From a virus: 28,682 nucleotides of DNA. The position numbers and the translations under genes are program-made. The notes beneath the pieces are model-generated. The model was not told the origin of the DNA and ran no database searches. It was given only the letters and a program-made list of their open reading frames with translations. Within the stretch, counting starts at the first letter, position 1. Every line of letters begins with the position of its first letter. Positions 22,373 through 27,776 of the stretch are shown one piece after another. The stretch spans positions 1 through 28,682 of IMG/VR virus record IMGVR_UViG_3300047560_002174; one strand, 5' to 3'.

Positions 22373-22816
22373 ATGATTAGAATAATTAAACACGAATGGC
22401 ATTCTGTAGATTCACGTTATGCAATGGAAATTGAACGTGAGCAACTGGATGAAATTTATCCAGATATGTCAATTGAGGAACGTGATGAAATTTGGCAACA
22501 GATTTTAGACACCGACTTTGATTTTCAAGATTTAATTGATGCTGCAATGGATGCTGGCTGCTGGAGTGTTGATTGGGATCATGTGGATGATGATTGGTGG
22601 ACTAGCCGTAAAGGTGGTTATGACGTAACTTACGAAATTGAAGAAGATTATGAACCACCAAAAACAGACGAAGATCGTATTCGTGATCTTCGCAATGAAG
22701 TTAACGAATTATGTAAGCAACTTGGGCTTGAAGACCGATATGATACAAGACCAGATGATGTAAGATTGGCAGCGCTCAAGGATGAATTTGATAAGTTGCT
22801 TGATGATGAAGAATAA
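22373..22816 (+). CDS. Acidic hypothetical protein
   Basis: A 147-residue very acidic protein (MIRIIKHEWHSVDSRYAMEI at the start). ATG 22373 is chosen for AAGGAGA 6 nt upstream; a longer in-frame start at 22280 would overlap the previous gene. The middle is rich in D and W (WSVDWDHVDDDWWTSRKGG), the end is a helical charged stretch (RDLRNEVNELCKQLG). Such acidic small proteins can be DNA mimics or inhibitors, but nothing specific is recognised. Confidence 0.75.
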   Translation: MIRIIKHEWHSVDSRYAMEIEREQLDEIYPDMSIEERDEIWQQILDTDFDFQDLIDAAMDAGCWSVDWDHVDDDWWTSRKGGYDVTYEIEEDYEPPKTDEDRIRDLRNEVNELCKQLGLEDRYDTRPDDVRLAALKDEFDKLLDDEE

Positions 22817-22864
22817 GTTGTCAAAATAGTAACTGTTGTATTTTCCCCACAATTAAAAAATCAG

Positions 22865-22893
22865 TTGACCAAAAATCTATTTTTTGGCATAAT
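22865..22893 (+). promoter_or_regulatory. Strong sigma70-type promoter (TTGACC/CATAAT)
   Basis: TTGACC at 22865-22870 and CATAAT at 22888-22893 with 17 nt between; predicted start near 22900, before a leader with GGGAG and ATG 22930. Its first 14 nt match the next promoter exactly. Confidence 0.82.
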
Positions 22894-22929
22894 GTAGTCA
22901 TTGTTAAACAACTCCACAGGGAGCGAAAA

Positions 22930-23268
22930 ATGGGTACTTATGTATATCGTGTAACTGCTAAACAAGTTACTTGCAGCGATGGCAAAAAAGCAAATGTTGC
23001 AGTTTTTGCGTATAAGCCATACGGTGGTTGGTCTTCTGAAGACGAAAAGATCAATAACAAGATGCACTTTAAATCTGGTGCAACTGCAAGTGATCGCATG
23101 GCAGCAAACAATCGCCTGACTGGTCGTATCGTACATGGTGACTCAAACGGCAATCCTCATCCAGAGTCACATGTTTATGAAAATATTAACAATTATGGAA
23201 CTTTCTATGATAATATCATTGGAGGTCATTCCATGCCAAAGATTGATGGTGTTTCAATCACTGCTTGA
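22930..23268 (+). CDS. Conserved phage hypothetical protein
   Basis: A 112-residue hydrophilic protein (MGTYVYRVTAKQVTCSDGKK at the start). I recall similar proteins in other phages with VAVFAYKPYGGW, a SDxMAANNRLTGRIVHG core and HVYxNINNYGTFYD; function unknown. GGGAG before the ATG and a dedicated promoter point to high, probably early, expression. Its TGA stop is part of the next promoter's -35 box. Confidence 0.82.
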   Translation: MGTYVYRVTAKQVTCSDGKKANVAVFAYKPYGGWSSEDEKINNKMHFKSGATASDRMAANNRLTGRIVHGDSNGNPHPESHVYENINNYGTFYDNIIGGHSMPKIDGVSITA

Positions 23269-23293
23269 CCAAAAATCTTTTTTTCATTATAAT
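23265..23293 (+). promoter_or_regulatory. Strong sigma70-type promoter (TTGACC/TATAAT)
   Basis: TTGACC at 23265-23270, 17 nt, TATAAT at 23288-23293. The TGA stop of the upstream gene (23266-23268) lies in the -35. Predicted start near 23300, then AGGAG and ATG 23323. Confidence 0.87.
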
Positions 23294-23322
23294 CGTTTTA
23301 CCTTAACTAATAGGAGTTAAAA

Positions 23323-23562
23323 ATGACTCAAGTAACTACTGATACCCGCACTGCTGATTATGACACTCGCCACGGCGGTCCGTTTGATCGTGGTAGTGCA
23401 GATTCTTATTATCATCGTGGTGCTGTTCCTCATTATTACGTTGGTGGCACTGGCACCAGTGAGCGCATTGAGCGTGATCGTATGACTGCAGCAGAGATTG
23501 ATGCATACATAGCTGGGTATGAGTGGAATGAACGCTTCGGTGATAAAAAAGATTGGGGTTAA
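23323..23562 (+). CDS. Conserved small protein with HGGPFDRGSADSYY motif
   Basis: A 79-residue protein. HGGPFDRGSADSYYHRG, then PHYYVGGTGTSERI, MTAAEIDAYIAGYEWNE and terminal GDKKDWG. I recall this block order from short proteins in many phages and some bacteria; no function is known to me. It has its own consensus promoter and AGGAG ribosome site and is followed 7 nt later by an intrinsic terminator, so it is a monocistronic early-type unit. Confidence 0.87.
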   Translation: MTQVTTDTRTADYDTRHGGPFDRGSADSYYHRGAVPHYYVGGTGTSERIERDRMTAAEIDAYIAGYEWNERFGDKKDWG

Positions 23563-23569
23563 TTTAACA

Positions 23570-23588
23570 GGGGGCTAGTCCCCCTTTT
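23570..23588 (+). terminator. Intrinsic terminator after the 79-residue gene
   Basis: GGGGG, loop CTAGT, CCCCC, then TTTT. It closes the two-promoter block and separates it from the small-gene ladder. Confidence 0.85.
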
Positions 23589-23594
23589 ATAACA

Positions 23595-23861
23595 ATGAAA
23601 GCTAGAAGTACATATCAAATAATGCAGGACATGAAGGCTGCTGAACAGGCTAAAGAAGATGTAGCCAAAGGCAAGGATGTGCATCCTGATACGTTTGCAA
23701 GAGTACTTGAAATGCAACAAGAACGAGTGCCTTGTTTGTTTTGTGGTACTATTACTAAAACAGATGTACATGTAGATTATAATGGTGGAATATCAGTGTT
23801 CACCAAGTATGTTTGTCCAAAGTGTACACATGAATTTATGGAAAAGGATATTCCACGATGA
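23595..23861 (+). CDS. Small zinc-ribbon protein
   Basis: An 88-residue protein with two CxxC pairs, PCLFCGT and VCPKCTHEF, separated by about 27 residues that would form a zinc ribbon; the N-terminal 45 residues are helical. It starts 7 nt after the terminator T-run and has no ribosome site, so the source of its transcript is unclear (read-through is likely). It opens the 14-gene ladder and its stop overlaps the next start (ATGA). Confidence 0.78.
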   Translation: MKARSTYQIMQDMKAAEQAKEDVAKGKDVHPDTFARVLEMQQERVPCLFCGTITKTDVHVDYNGGISVFTKYVCPKCTHEFMEKDIPR

Positions 23862-24019
23862 CTTTAGATAATCTTTTAGACAAACCATCATGTAGTTTGG
23901 AACCTGTTCATGGCAGAGAATTGATGACAGCAGCCTACCTATTGAAATATCACGGATATATTTTTTTAGCTGGAGAAGTGAAAGAACTTGCCGAACAAAT
24001 AATGGGGGATTCAAAATGA
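23858..24019 (+). CDS. 53-residue hypothetical protein
   Basis: A short frame from ATG 23858 (MTLDNLLDKPSCSLEPVHGR) to TGA 24019. ATGA overlaps at both ends and exact filling of the gap between two genes support it. The end has LAGEVKELAEQIMGDSK. Its final codons supply a GGGGGA ribosome site to the next gene. Confidence 0.72.
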   Translation: MTLDNLLDKPSCSLEPVHGRELMTAAYLLKYHGYIFLAGEVKELAEQIMGDSK

Positions 24020-24222
24020 ACGAACGAATTGCTGAACTTTGGGACAAGGCTGCGGAAGATACAATGGACGACTCTTGGCAAAGTCAAACCAAATTTATGG
24101 AAAGATTCGCCGAGTTGATTGTTCAGGAATGTTCTCAATACATTGAGGACAAGTTTGATTTTTGTGGCGACGAATTAATTATTGCTGAAAAACTAAAAGA
24201 ACATTTTGGAGTTGAATCGTGA
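24016..24222 (+). CDS. HFGVE-family small protein, copy 1
   Basis: A 68-residue helical acidic protein (MNERIAELWDKAAEDTM at the start), with FAELIVQEC in the middle and a terminal EHFGVES. Two more copies lie at 25256 and 25477. MNERI...FAELIVxEC...HFGV proteins are frequent in phages; function unknown. GGGGGA before ATG. Its last codons carry TTTGGAG, which serves the next gene. Confidence 0.82.
   Translation: MNERIAELWDKAAEDTMDDSWQSQTKFMERFAELIVQECSQYIEDKFDFCGDELIIAEKLKEHFGVES
24202..24221 (+). repeat. HFGVE-codon ribosome-site cassette, copy 1
   Basis: CATTTTGGAGTTGAA codes HFGVE and also gives GGAG 7 nt before the GTG of the next gene. Confidence 0.6.
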
Positions 24223-24410
24223 ACTGTGGATATGAATGCCATCAAGTAGGCGGACCGTGGATAGCGGAAAATCCTGCCTGTCCCATACACGGTGCTGATG
24301 GACAACGGCGTGACCGTGATCTTGAACGTTTAAGTGAAAGAGTTGAGTCAGCGGATTCTGTTGAAGAACTACGAGCACTCATGCTTGAAATGATCGGGAT
24401 GATGAGGTGA
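24219..24410 (+). CDS. 63-residue hypothetical protein with Cys/His N-terminus
   Basis: Starts at GTG 24219 inside the previous stop (GTGA), with GGAG 7 nt upstream. MNCGYECHQVGGPWIAENPA, then CPIHG: C-x3-C-H and C-x2-H could bind a metal. The rest is a charged helix (SVEELRALMLEMIGMMR). Unknown function. Confidence 0.75.
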   Translation: MNCGYECHQVGGPWIAENPACPIHGADGQRRDRDLERLSERVESADSVEELRALMLEMIGMMR

Positions 24411-24413
24411 ATG

Positions 24414-24602
24414 ATGTATTTTACGGAAGAGTATTCGGATCACGAATGCAGACAGCGATTGCAAGAACTTTATGATGGTCGTAGCGTGGTTCTACCCGTA
24501 GACGAAAATCATGCAAAGTTCATGATAATGATAGCCACTCAATACATTAACGAACGACACCAACAAACATTTGGTGCTTTAAAAAAGGATTATTCACAAT
24601 GA
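24414..24602 (+). CDS. 62-residue hypothetical protein
   Basis: MYFTEEYSDHECRQRLQELY at the start. Two adjacent ATGs at 24411 and 24414; GAGG (24404-24407) is 6 nt from the second, so 24414 is preferred. A middle beta-strand (RSVVLPVDENHAKFMIMIA) is between two helices. ATGA overlap with the next gene. No family recognised. Confidence 0.72.
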   Translation: MYFTEEYSDHECRQRLQELYDGRSVVLPVDENHAKFMIMIATQYINERHQQTFGALKKDYSQ

Positions 24603-24808
24603 TATACACACTTTTTATTTGGACTATTGTCGCTGCCGAACATGCATATACCAATGTTCCAAGGCAGTTTTATGACTGGCGACCCATTGCCACAGTAGAA
24701 CCAAATGAGTGGGATAGAAATGCTGATAAAATGCTGGCTAAGTGTGAAGATATTGCACGACAATTAAACATCGCAAAAGAAAGATATCGTTGTATTAGGA
24801 CAAAATGA
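24599..24808 (+). CDS. Small protein with N-terminal membrane or signal segment
   Basis: A 69-residue protein. MIYTLFIWTIVAAEHAY is a hydrophobic start, a membrane anchor or signal peptide. Then YDWRPIATVEP, a helix, and terminal RYRCIRTK. I recall this layout (YDWRPxGxF ... RYRCxRTK) from many phages as an uncharacterised exported or anchored protein. AGGA upstream; ATGA overlaps at both ends. Confidence 0.78.
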   Translation: MIYTLFIWTIVAAEHAYTNVPRQFYDWRPIATVEPNEWDRNADKMLAKCEDIARQLNIAKERYRCIRTK

Positions 24809-25071
24809 GAACGCAACTGCATGTTTACTCTATAGATAGAGAACACGGTATAGTGTTTCTGGAAGACCTTGGTGGTCCGTATATGAGTATTACCAACAAT
24901 GCCGAACATGTGATAAGATATGTTCAATCATATTATGGTGTCAAGTATCGTACAGTTTACCGAGATACCGAAGACGAGTGGTGGGAGATTAAACCCGGTA
25001 CGGGTTCATGGGGTGTAGAGTTTGAACCATGGGATGGTCTTGCTTGGGACTTGTTGAAACGGAAATCATAA
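24805..25071 (+). CDS. Hypothetical protein
   Basis: An 88-residue probable alpha/beta protein (MRTQLHVYSIDREHGIVFLE), with RTVYRDTEDEWWEIKPGTGS in the second half. AGGA before the ATG; ATGA overlap with the gene before and TAATG with the gene after. Unknown. Confidence 0.75.
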   Translation: MRTQLHVYSIDREHGIVFLEDLGGPYMSITNNAEHVIRYVQSYYGVKYRTVYRDTEDEWWEIKPGTGSWGVEFEPWDGLAWDLLKRKS

Positions 25072-25256
25072 TGAAACTTGAATTATTTTATGTGGTACAG
25101 AAATTTTGGGAAACTGGCAAAGAAATGGAAAAACCTAGATACCAATCTGGGCCTTTTGTCAGTTGGGATCGTGCCGATGCTGAGATTGCTAGCCATTGGC
25201 TTCATAATAACTGTTATGTAGTAGTCAAACAAGTTATAGATGCAGAGGAAGTTTAA
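25071..25256 (+). CDS. 61-residue hypothetical protein
   Basis: MKLELFYVVQKFWETGKEME at the start. ATG 25071 shares its A with the previous TAA and has GGAA upstream; a longer in-frame start at 25029 lies deep in the previous gene and is rejected. FVSWDRADAEIASHWL then a strand NCYVVVKQVIDAEEV. Similar in feel to small phage beta-alpha-beta proteins. Unknown. Confidence 0.72.
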   Translation: MKLELFYVVQKFWETGKEMEKPRYQSGPFVSWDRADAEIASHWLHNNCYVVVKQVIDAEEV

Positions 25257-25477
25257 TGAACGAACGAATCCAACAGTTTGCCGAAGTAGCCAGAACCAGT
25301 GTACCAGCAGGATTGGATACTGTGGAGTGGATAGCGAAGTATAACGAGATATTTGCTGAGTTGATTATCAAAGAGTGTTTGTTGTTTACCAATCCATCAC
25401 CCCATGAAGGAACTGAATTTGGTACGGCACTTGCTTGGGCAGACAAAAATATCCGAGAACATTTTGGAGTTGAATAA
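25256..25477 (+). CDS. HFGVE-family small protein, copy 2
   Basis: A 73-residue paralogue of the gene at 24016; both begin with the same 14 nt (ATGAACGAACGAAT). FAELIIKEC and EHFGVE are conserved, the middle differs. GAGGA before ATG. The tail codons again supply TTTGGAG to the next gene. Confidence 0.82.
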   Translation: MNERIQQFAEVARTSVPAGLDTVEWIAKYNEIFAELIIKECLLFTNPSPHEGTEFGTALAWADKNIREHFGVE

Positions 25478-25479
25478 TG
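25460..25479 (+). repeat. HFGVE-codon ribosome-site cassette, copy 2
   Basis: Same 15 nt as copy 1, giving GGAG 7 nt before ATG 25477. Confidence 0.6.
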
Positions 25480-25752
25480 GATAGCGATTTTCCTGAATTT
25501 GATGCCGCTTACAAAAGTGTGCTATTGCCTGACAATCCTGATAGGTTTGATTTGTTGGCTGCTGAAGCCAATTTCAATGTATACCACAGTGATATTTGGC
25601 ATGGTACTGCACGAAGGTTTGCCGAGTTGATTGTTCGTGAATGCGTGAAAGTTATGTATGATAATGCGATTGAAAGAAAAGTGCCACCTGATATTAACCA
25701 AACACCTACAAAGTATGCCATTGCTGTATTAGAACATTTTGGAGTGAAATAA
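25477..25752 (+). CDS. HFGV-family small protein, copy 3
   Basis: A 91-residue relative with a longer, different N-terminus (MDSDFPEFDAAYKSVLLPDN); RRFAELIVREC and terminal LEHFGVK are shared. GCCGAGTTGATTGTTC is identical at DNA level in this gene (25621-25636) and in copy 1 (24109-24124). Directly follows copy 2 in TAATG overlap, so these two look like a tandem duplication that diverged. Confidence 0.8.
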   Translation: MDSDFPEFDAAYKSVLLPDNPDRFDLLAAEANFNVYHSDIWHGTARRFAELIVRECVKVMYDNAIERKVPPDINQTPTKYAIAVLEHFGVK

Positions 25753-25754
25753 TG
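25735..25754 (+). repeat. HFGV-codon ribosome-site cassette, copy 3
   Basis: CATTTTGGAGTGAAA, one base shorter in the GTT codon region, with GGAG 7-8 nt before ATG 25752. Confidence 0.55.
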
Positions 25755-25976
25755 AAAACATTTGATACATTTGAACAAGTAGAAAACATGGGTTCTTGCA
25801 TGAAGAAACCAATTGTAGTTCATGCTAAACGTATTGACGAAGAATTTCGTGTTAATACTTTAGAGGGTAATTACAAACAGGGCAAGCCCGGTGATTATCT
25901 CATGCGTGGTATTGATGGTGAATTGTATATCTGTGATGGTCCAATATTTGAACGAACATATGATTGGGTTGAGTAA
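25752..25976 (+). CDS. PGDYL-type small phage protein
   Basis: A 74-residue protein. KPIVVHAKRIDEEFRVNTLE, then KPGDYLMRGIDGELYICDGP and FERTYDWVE. The pattern VxTLEG...GKPGDYLxxGxxGExY...IFxxTY is one I recall from many phages and prophages; role unknown. A start at the internal MKKPI is possible but the ATG at 25752 has the better ribosome site. Confidence 0.82.
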   Translation: MKTFDTFEQVENMGSCMKKPIVVHAKRIDEEFRVNTLEGNYKQGKPGDYLMRGIDGELYICDGPIFERTYDWVE

Positions 25977-25981
25977 CTATC

Positions 25982-26197
25982 ATGATTGATTGGATCAAAA
26001 GTTGGTTTGGTAAAGGACGAGTACGTGCCGAATGGACAGGTATAGATCGTTCTGGTAAATTGGTTTCAGGCGATGCCAAAGCACCTTATGTAGGTACGTG
26101 GGATGAAGATGCCATGATAAAATACATCAAGGATGAATTGATGTATCAACATGGTGTCACAGTCACTAAAATACAAATTGTTGCGCATGTGGAGTAA
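25982..26197 (+). CDS. Small hypothetical protein
   Basis: A 71-residue protein: MIDWIKSWFGKGRVRAEWTG, GDAKAPYVGTWDEDAMIKYI, ending with a strand KIQIVAHVE. Beta-beta-alpha-beta layout, no known function. It lies 5 nt after the previous gene, and its TAA overlaps the next ATG. No good ribosome site. Confidence 0.75.
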   Translation: MIDWIKSWFGKGRVRAEWTGIDRSGKLVSGDAKAPYVGTWDEDAMIKYIKDELMYQHGVTVTKIQIVAHVE

Positions 26198-26388
26198 TGA
26201 TGGAACCACGACCACTATCAACTGAACTTGGAGAAAAACAAGCATTTTTTGCAGAAGGAATTTCTGCACCAATGAGTTATTTTGTTTGCAAAAGTTGTAA
26301 AAATAAATTTTTAGATTCTAATTTATATTTTTATGATATAAAATCTGTAACTTGTTTGTGGTGCACAAAATTTCCTAGGAGAAAGTGA
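26197..26388 (+). CDS. 63-residue putative zinc-binding protein
   Basis: MMEPRPLSTELGEKQAFFAE at the start, then CKSCKNKF and CLWCTKF, two CxxC pairs about 22 residues apart, which suggests a small zinc ribbon. Two ATGs in a row at 26197 and 26200. Its 3' end contains CTAGGAGA, the ribosome site of the next gene. Confidence 0.75.
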   Translation: MMEPRPLSTELGEKQAFFAEGISAPMSYFVCKSCKNKFLDSNLYFYDIKSVTCLWCTKFPRRK

Positions 26389-26507
26389 TGGACATTGATA
26401 AATTGGCAAAAGAAGCACTTCAACGTGTGAAAAAACATATTGAAAAATTAACAAAAAAGCATCTTCGTGAAATGAAAAAGCAGTTTGACAAAAAAGACGA
26501 AAAATAA
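26388..26507 (+). CDS. 39-residue basic peptide
   Basis: ATG 26388 overlaps the previous TGA, with AGGAGA 6 nt upstream. The peptide is one charged helix rich in Lys (MDIDKLAKEALQRVKKHIEK, then TKKHLREMKKQF). It ends the ladder. Its last 23 nt form the -35 and spacer of a perfect promoter for the next gene, so the coding sequence is under double constraint there. Confidence 0.68.
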   Translation: MDIDKLAKEALQRVKKHIEKLTKKHLREMKKQFDKKDEK

Positions 26508-26513
26508 TATAAT
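26485..26513 (+). promoter_or_regulatory. Perfect consensus sigma70 promoter for the AAA+ gene
   Basis: TTGACA at 26485-26490, 17 nt, TATAAT at 26508-26513 immediately after the 39-residue gene's TAA. Predicted start near 26520. Confidence 0.88.
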
Positions 26514-26546
26514 TAATATTCTTAAACAAAAGTGAGCGATTTAAAA

Positions 26547-27584
26547 ATGACAACTTCTTTTATTCGTATCAAAAACGGTGTTTGGCGCAAACATGATGTG
26601 TCAGGTAAAGTATTTGAATTGATTAGACAATTTAAACCATCCGAAAAAAAAGGTGGGGGATTTGTTTCAGTTAAGAATAATGGCACATTCATCGGAATGC
26701 CAGAAGAACTGCGCATCAATGTAAATTCACCCACTGATTATGAATTTGTGTCTGAAGCAGATGCAGTGACTGCTATCACACAACCAGAACTGGATGAACA
26801 CAGCAATCAATCTGATGAAGAACGTATGGCTGAAATTGCCAGTCGTTTTGAAATTCTTCATGAAATGACCAAAGCCACTACCAATGGTGACATTCGTGCC
26901 ATGATCGTTAGTGGCCCGCCTGGAGTTGGTAAGTCCTATGGTGTTGAGCAAGAAATTGAAAAAGCAACACTGTTTGATAAAATTGCTGGAAAACGTCTTC
27001 GTGCAGAAGTTGTAAAGGGTGCTGCAAGTCCAATTGGACTATATCAAACATTATACAAATATAGTGATGCTAATTGCGTTGTGGTATTTGATGACTGCGA
27101 TAGCATTTTGTTTGATGATACTTCATTGAATCTATTGAAGGGTGCACTGGATTCTGGAAAATCACGCAAGATTTCTTGGTTGGCAGATAGTAATCTGTTG
27201 CGTAAAGAGGGTATTCCCAGTTCATTTACATTTAAAGGTTCAGTAATTTTTATTACTAACATTAAATTTGACAAAACCAAGAGTCAGCGACTGCGTGATC
27301 ACCTTGATGCACTGCAATCACGTTGTCACTATCTTGATTTGACTCTTGATACTATGCGTGACAAGATTCTGCGTATCAAACAAATTGCACGTACTGGTGA
27401 GTTGTTTGGTGATCTTGAACTAAATCAAGATGATCAAGATACGATTATTCAGTTTATGGATGAAAATAAAAATCGTCTACGTGAAATGTCTTTGCGTATG
27501 GCAATTAAAATTGGTCAGTTGTATAAATCTTTCCCACAAAAATGGAAAGAACTTGCCTCAACTACCTGTATGAAAGCTGCATAA
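26547..27584 (+). CDS. AAA+ family ATPase
   Basis: A 345-residue protein. Walker A GPPGVGKS at residues 123-130, Walker B VVVFDDCD at 178-185, sensor 1 ITN near 236-238, and a C-terminal helical lid (LREMSLRMAIKIGQLYKSFP). The N-terminal 100 residues (SFIRIKNGVWRKHDVSGK) are a separate domain. It may remodel a phage or host protein or act on DNA; no partner is evident. ATG 26547 is preferred to GTG 26532, though neither has a clear ribosome site. It ends in TAATG with the next peptide. Confidence 0.87.
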   Translation: MTTSFIRIKNGVWRKHDVSGKVFELIRQFKPSEKKGGGFVSVKNNGTFIGMPEELRINVNSPTDYEFVSEADAVTAITQPELDEHSNQSDEERMAEIASRFEILHEMTKATTNGDIRAMIVSGPPGVGKSYGVEQEIEKATLFDKIAGKRLRAEVVKGAASPIGLYQTLYKYSDANCVVVFDDCDSILFDDTSLNLLKGALDSGKSRKISWLADSNLLRKEGIPSSFTFKGSVIFITNIKFDKTKSQRLRDHLDALQSRCHYLDLTLDTMRDKILRIKQIARTGELFGDLELNQDDQDTIIQFMDENKNRLREMSLRMAIKIGQLYKSFPQKWKELASTTCMKAA

Positions 27585-27676
27585 TGGTTTGGTTCTTTGC
27601 TATCATACTATTACTTGCTGGTCATCCATTGTTGGCATTTGGTATGGCAGGAATAGCAATTCTTATAGAGCGGTAA
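27584..27676 (+). CDS. 30-residue membrane peptide
   Basis: From ATG 27584, sharing its A with the previous TAA: MVWFFAIILLLAGHPLLAFG, then MAGIAILIER. One hydrophobic segment long enough for a membrane span and a charged end. Coupled to the AAA+ gene and followed at once by tandem hairpins. Small membrane peptides of phages often act on the envelope, but nothing specific can be claimed. Confidence 0.6.
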   Translation: MVWFFAIILLLAGHPLLAFGMAGIAILIER

Positions 27677-27677
27677 G

Positions 27678-27708
27678 CCGAAGTTTTTGTTAGCTCCTTT
27701 TACTTCGG
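27678..27708 (+). terminator. First of two tandem hairpins
   Basis: CCGAAGT pairs with ACTTCGG across a 17-nt loop, then TATTTT. Weak alone, it may protect the 3' end or assist termination with the next hairpin. Confidence 0.5.
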
Positions 27709-27715
27709 TATTTTG

Positions 27716-27743
27716 GCCCATCGTTTCGGTGGGCTTTTTTTTT
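27716..27743 (+). terminator. Strong intrinsic terminator
   Basis: GCCCATCG, loop TTT, CGGTGGGC, then nine Ts (27735-27743). The T-run runs into the -35 box of the next promoter. Confidence 0.9.
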
Positions 27744-27770
27744 GACTTTCATTTTGAATAATGTTACAAT
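27742..27770 (+). promoter_or_regulatory. Sigma70-type promoter giving a probably leaderless mRNA
   Basis: TTGACT at 27742-27747, 17 nt, TACAAT at 27765-27770. The predicted start, about 7 nt on, coincides with the ATG at 27777. Confidence 0.8.
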
Positions 27771-27776
27771 ACACAT

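Noticed and set aside
23793-24138. Minus-strand frames across the small-gene ladder
   Set aside because: They oppose a tightly overlapping chain of plus-strand genes with good ribosome sites; the frames look like composition shadows.
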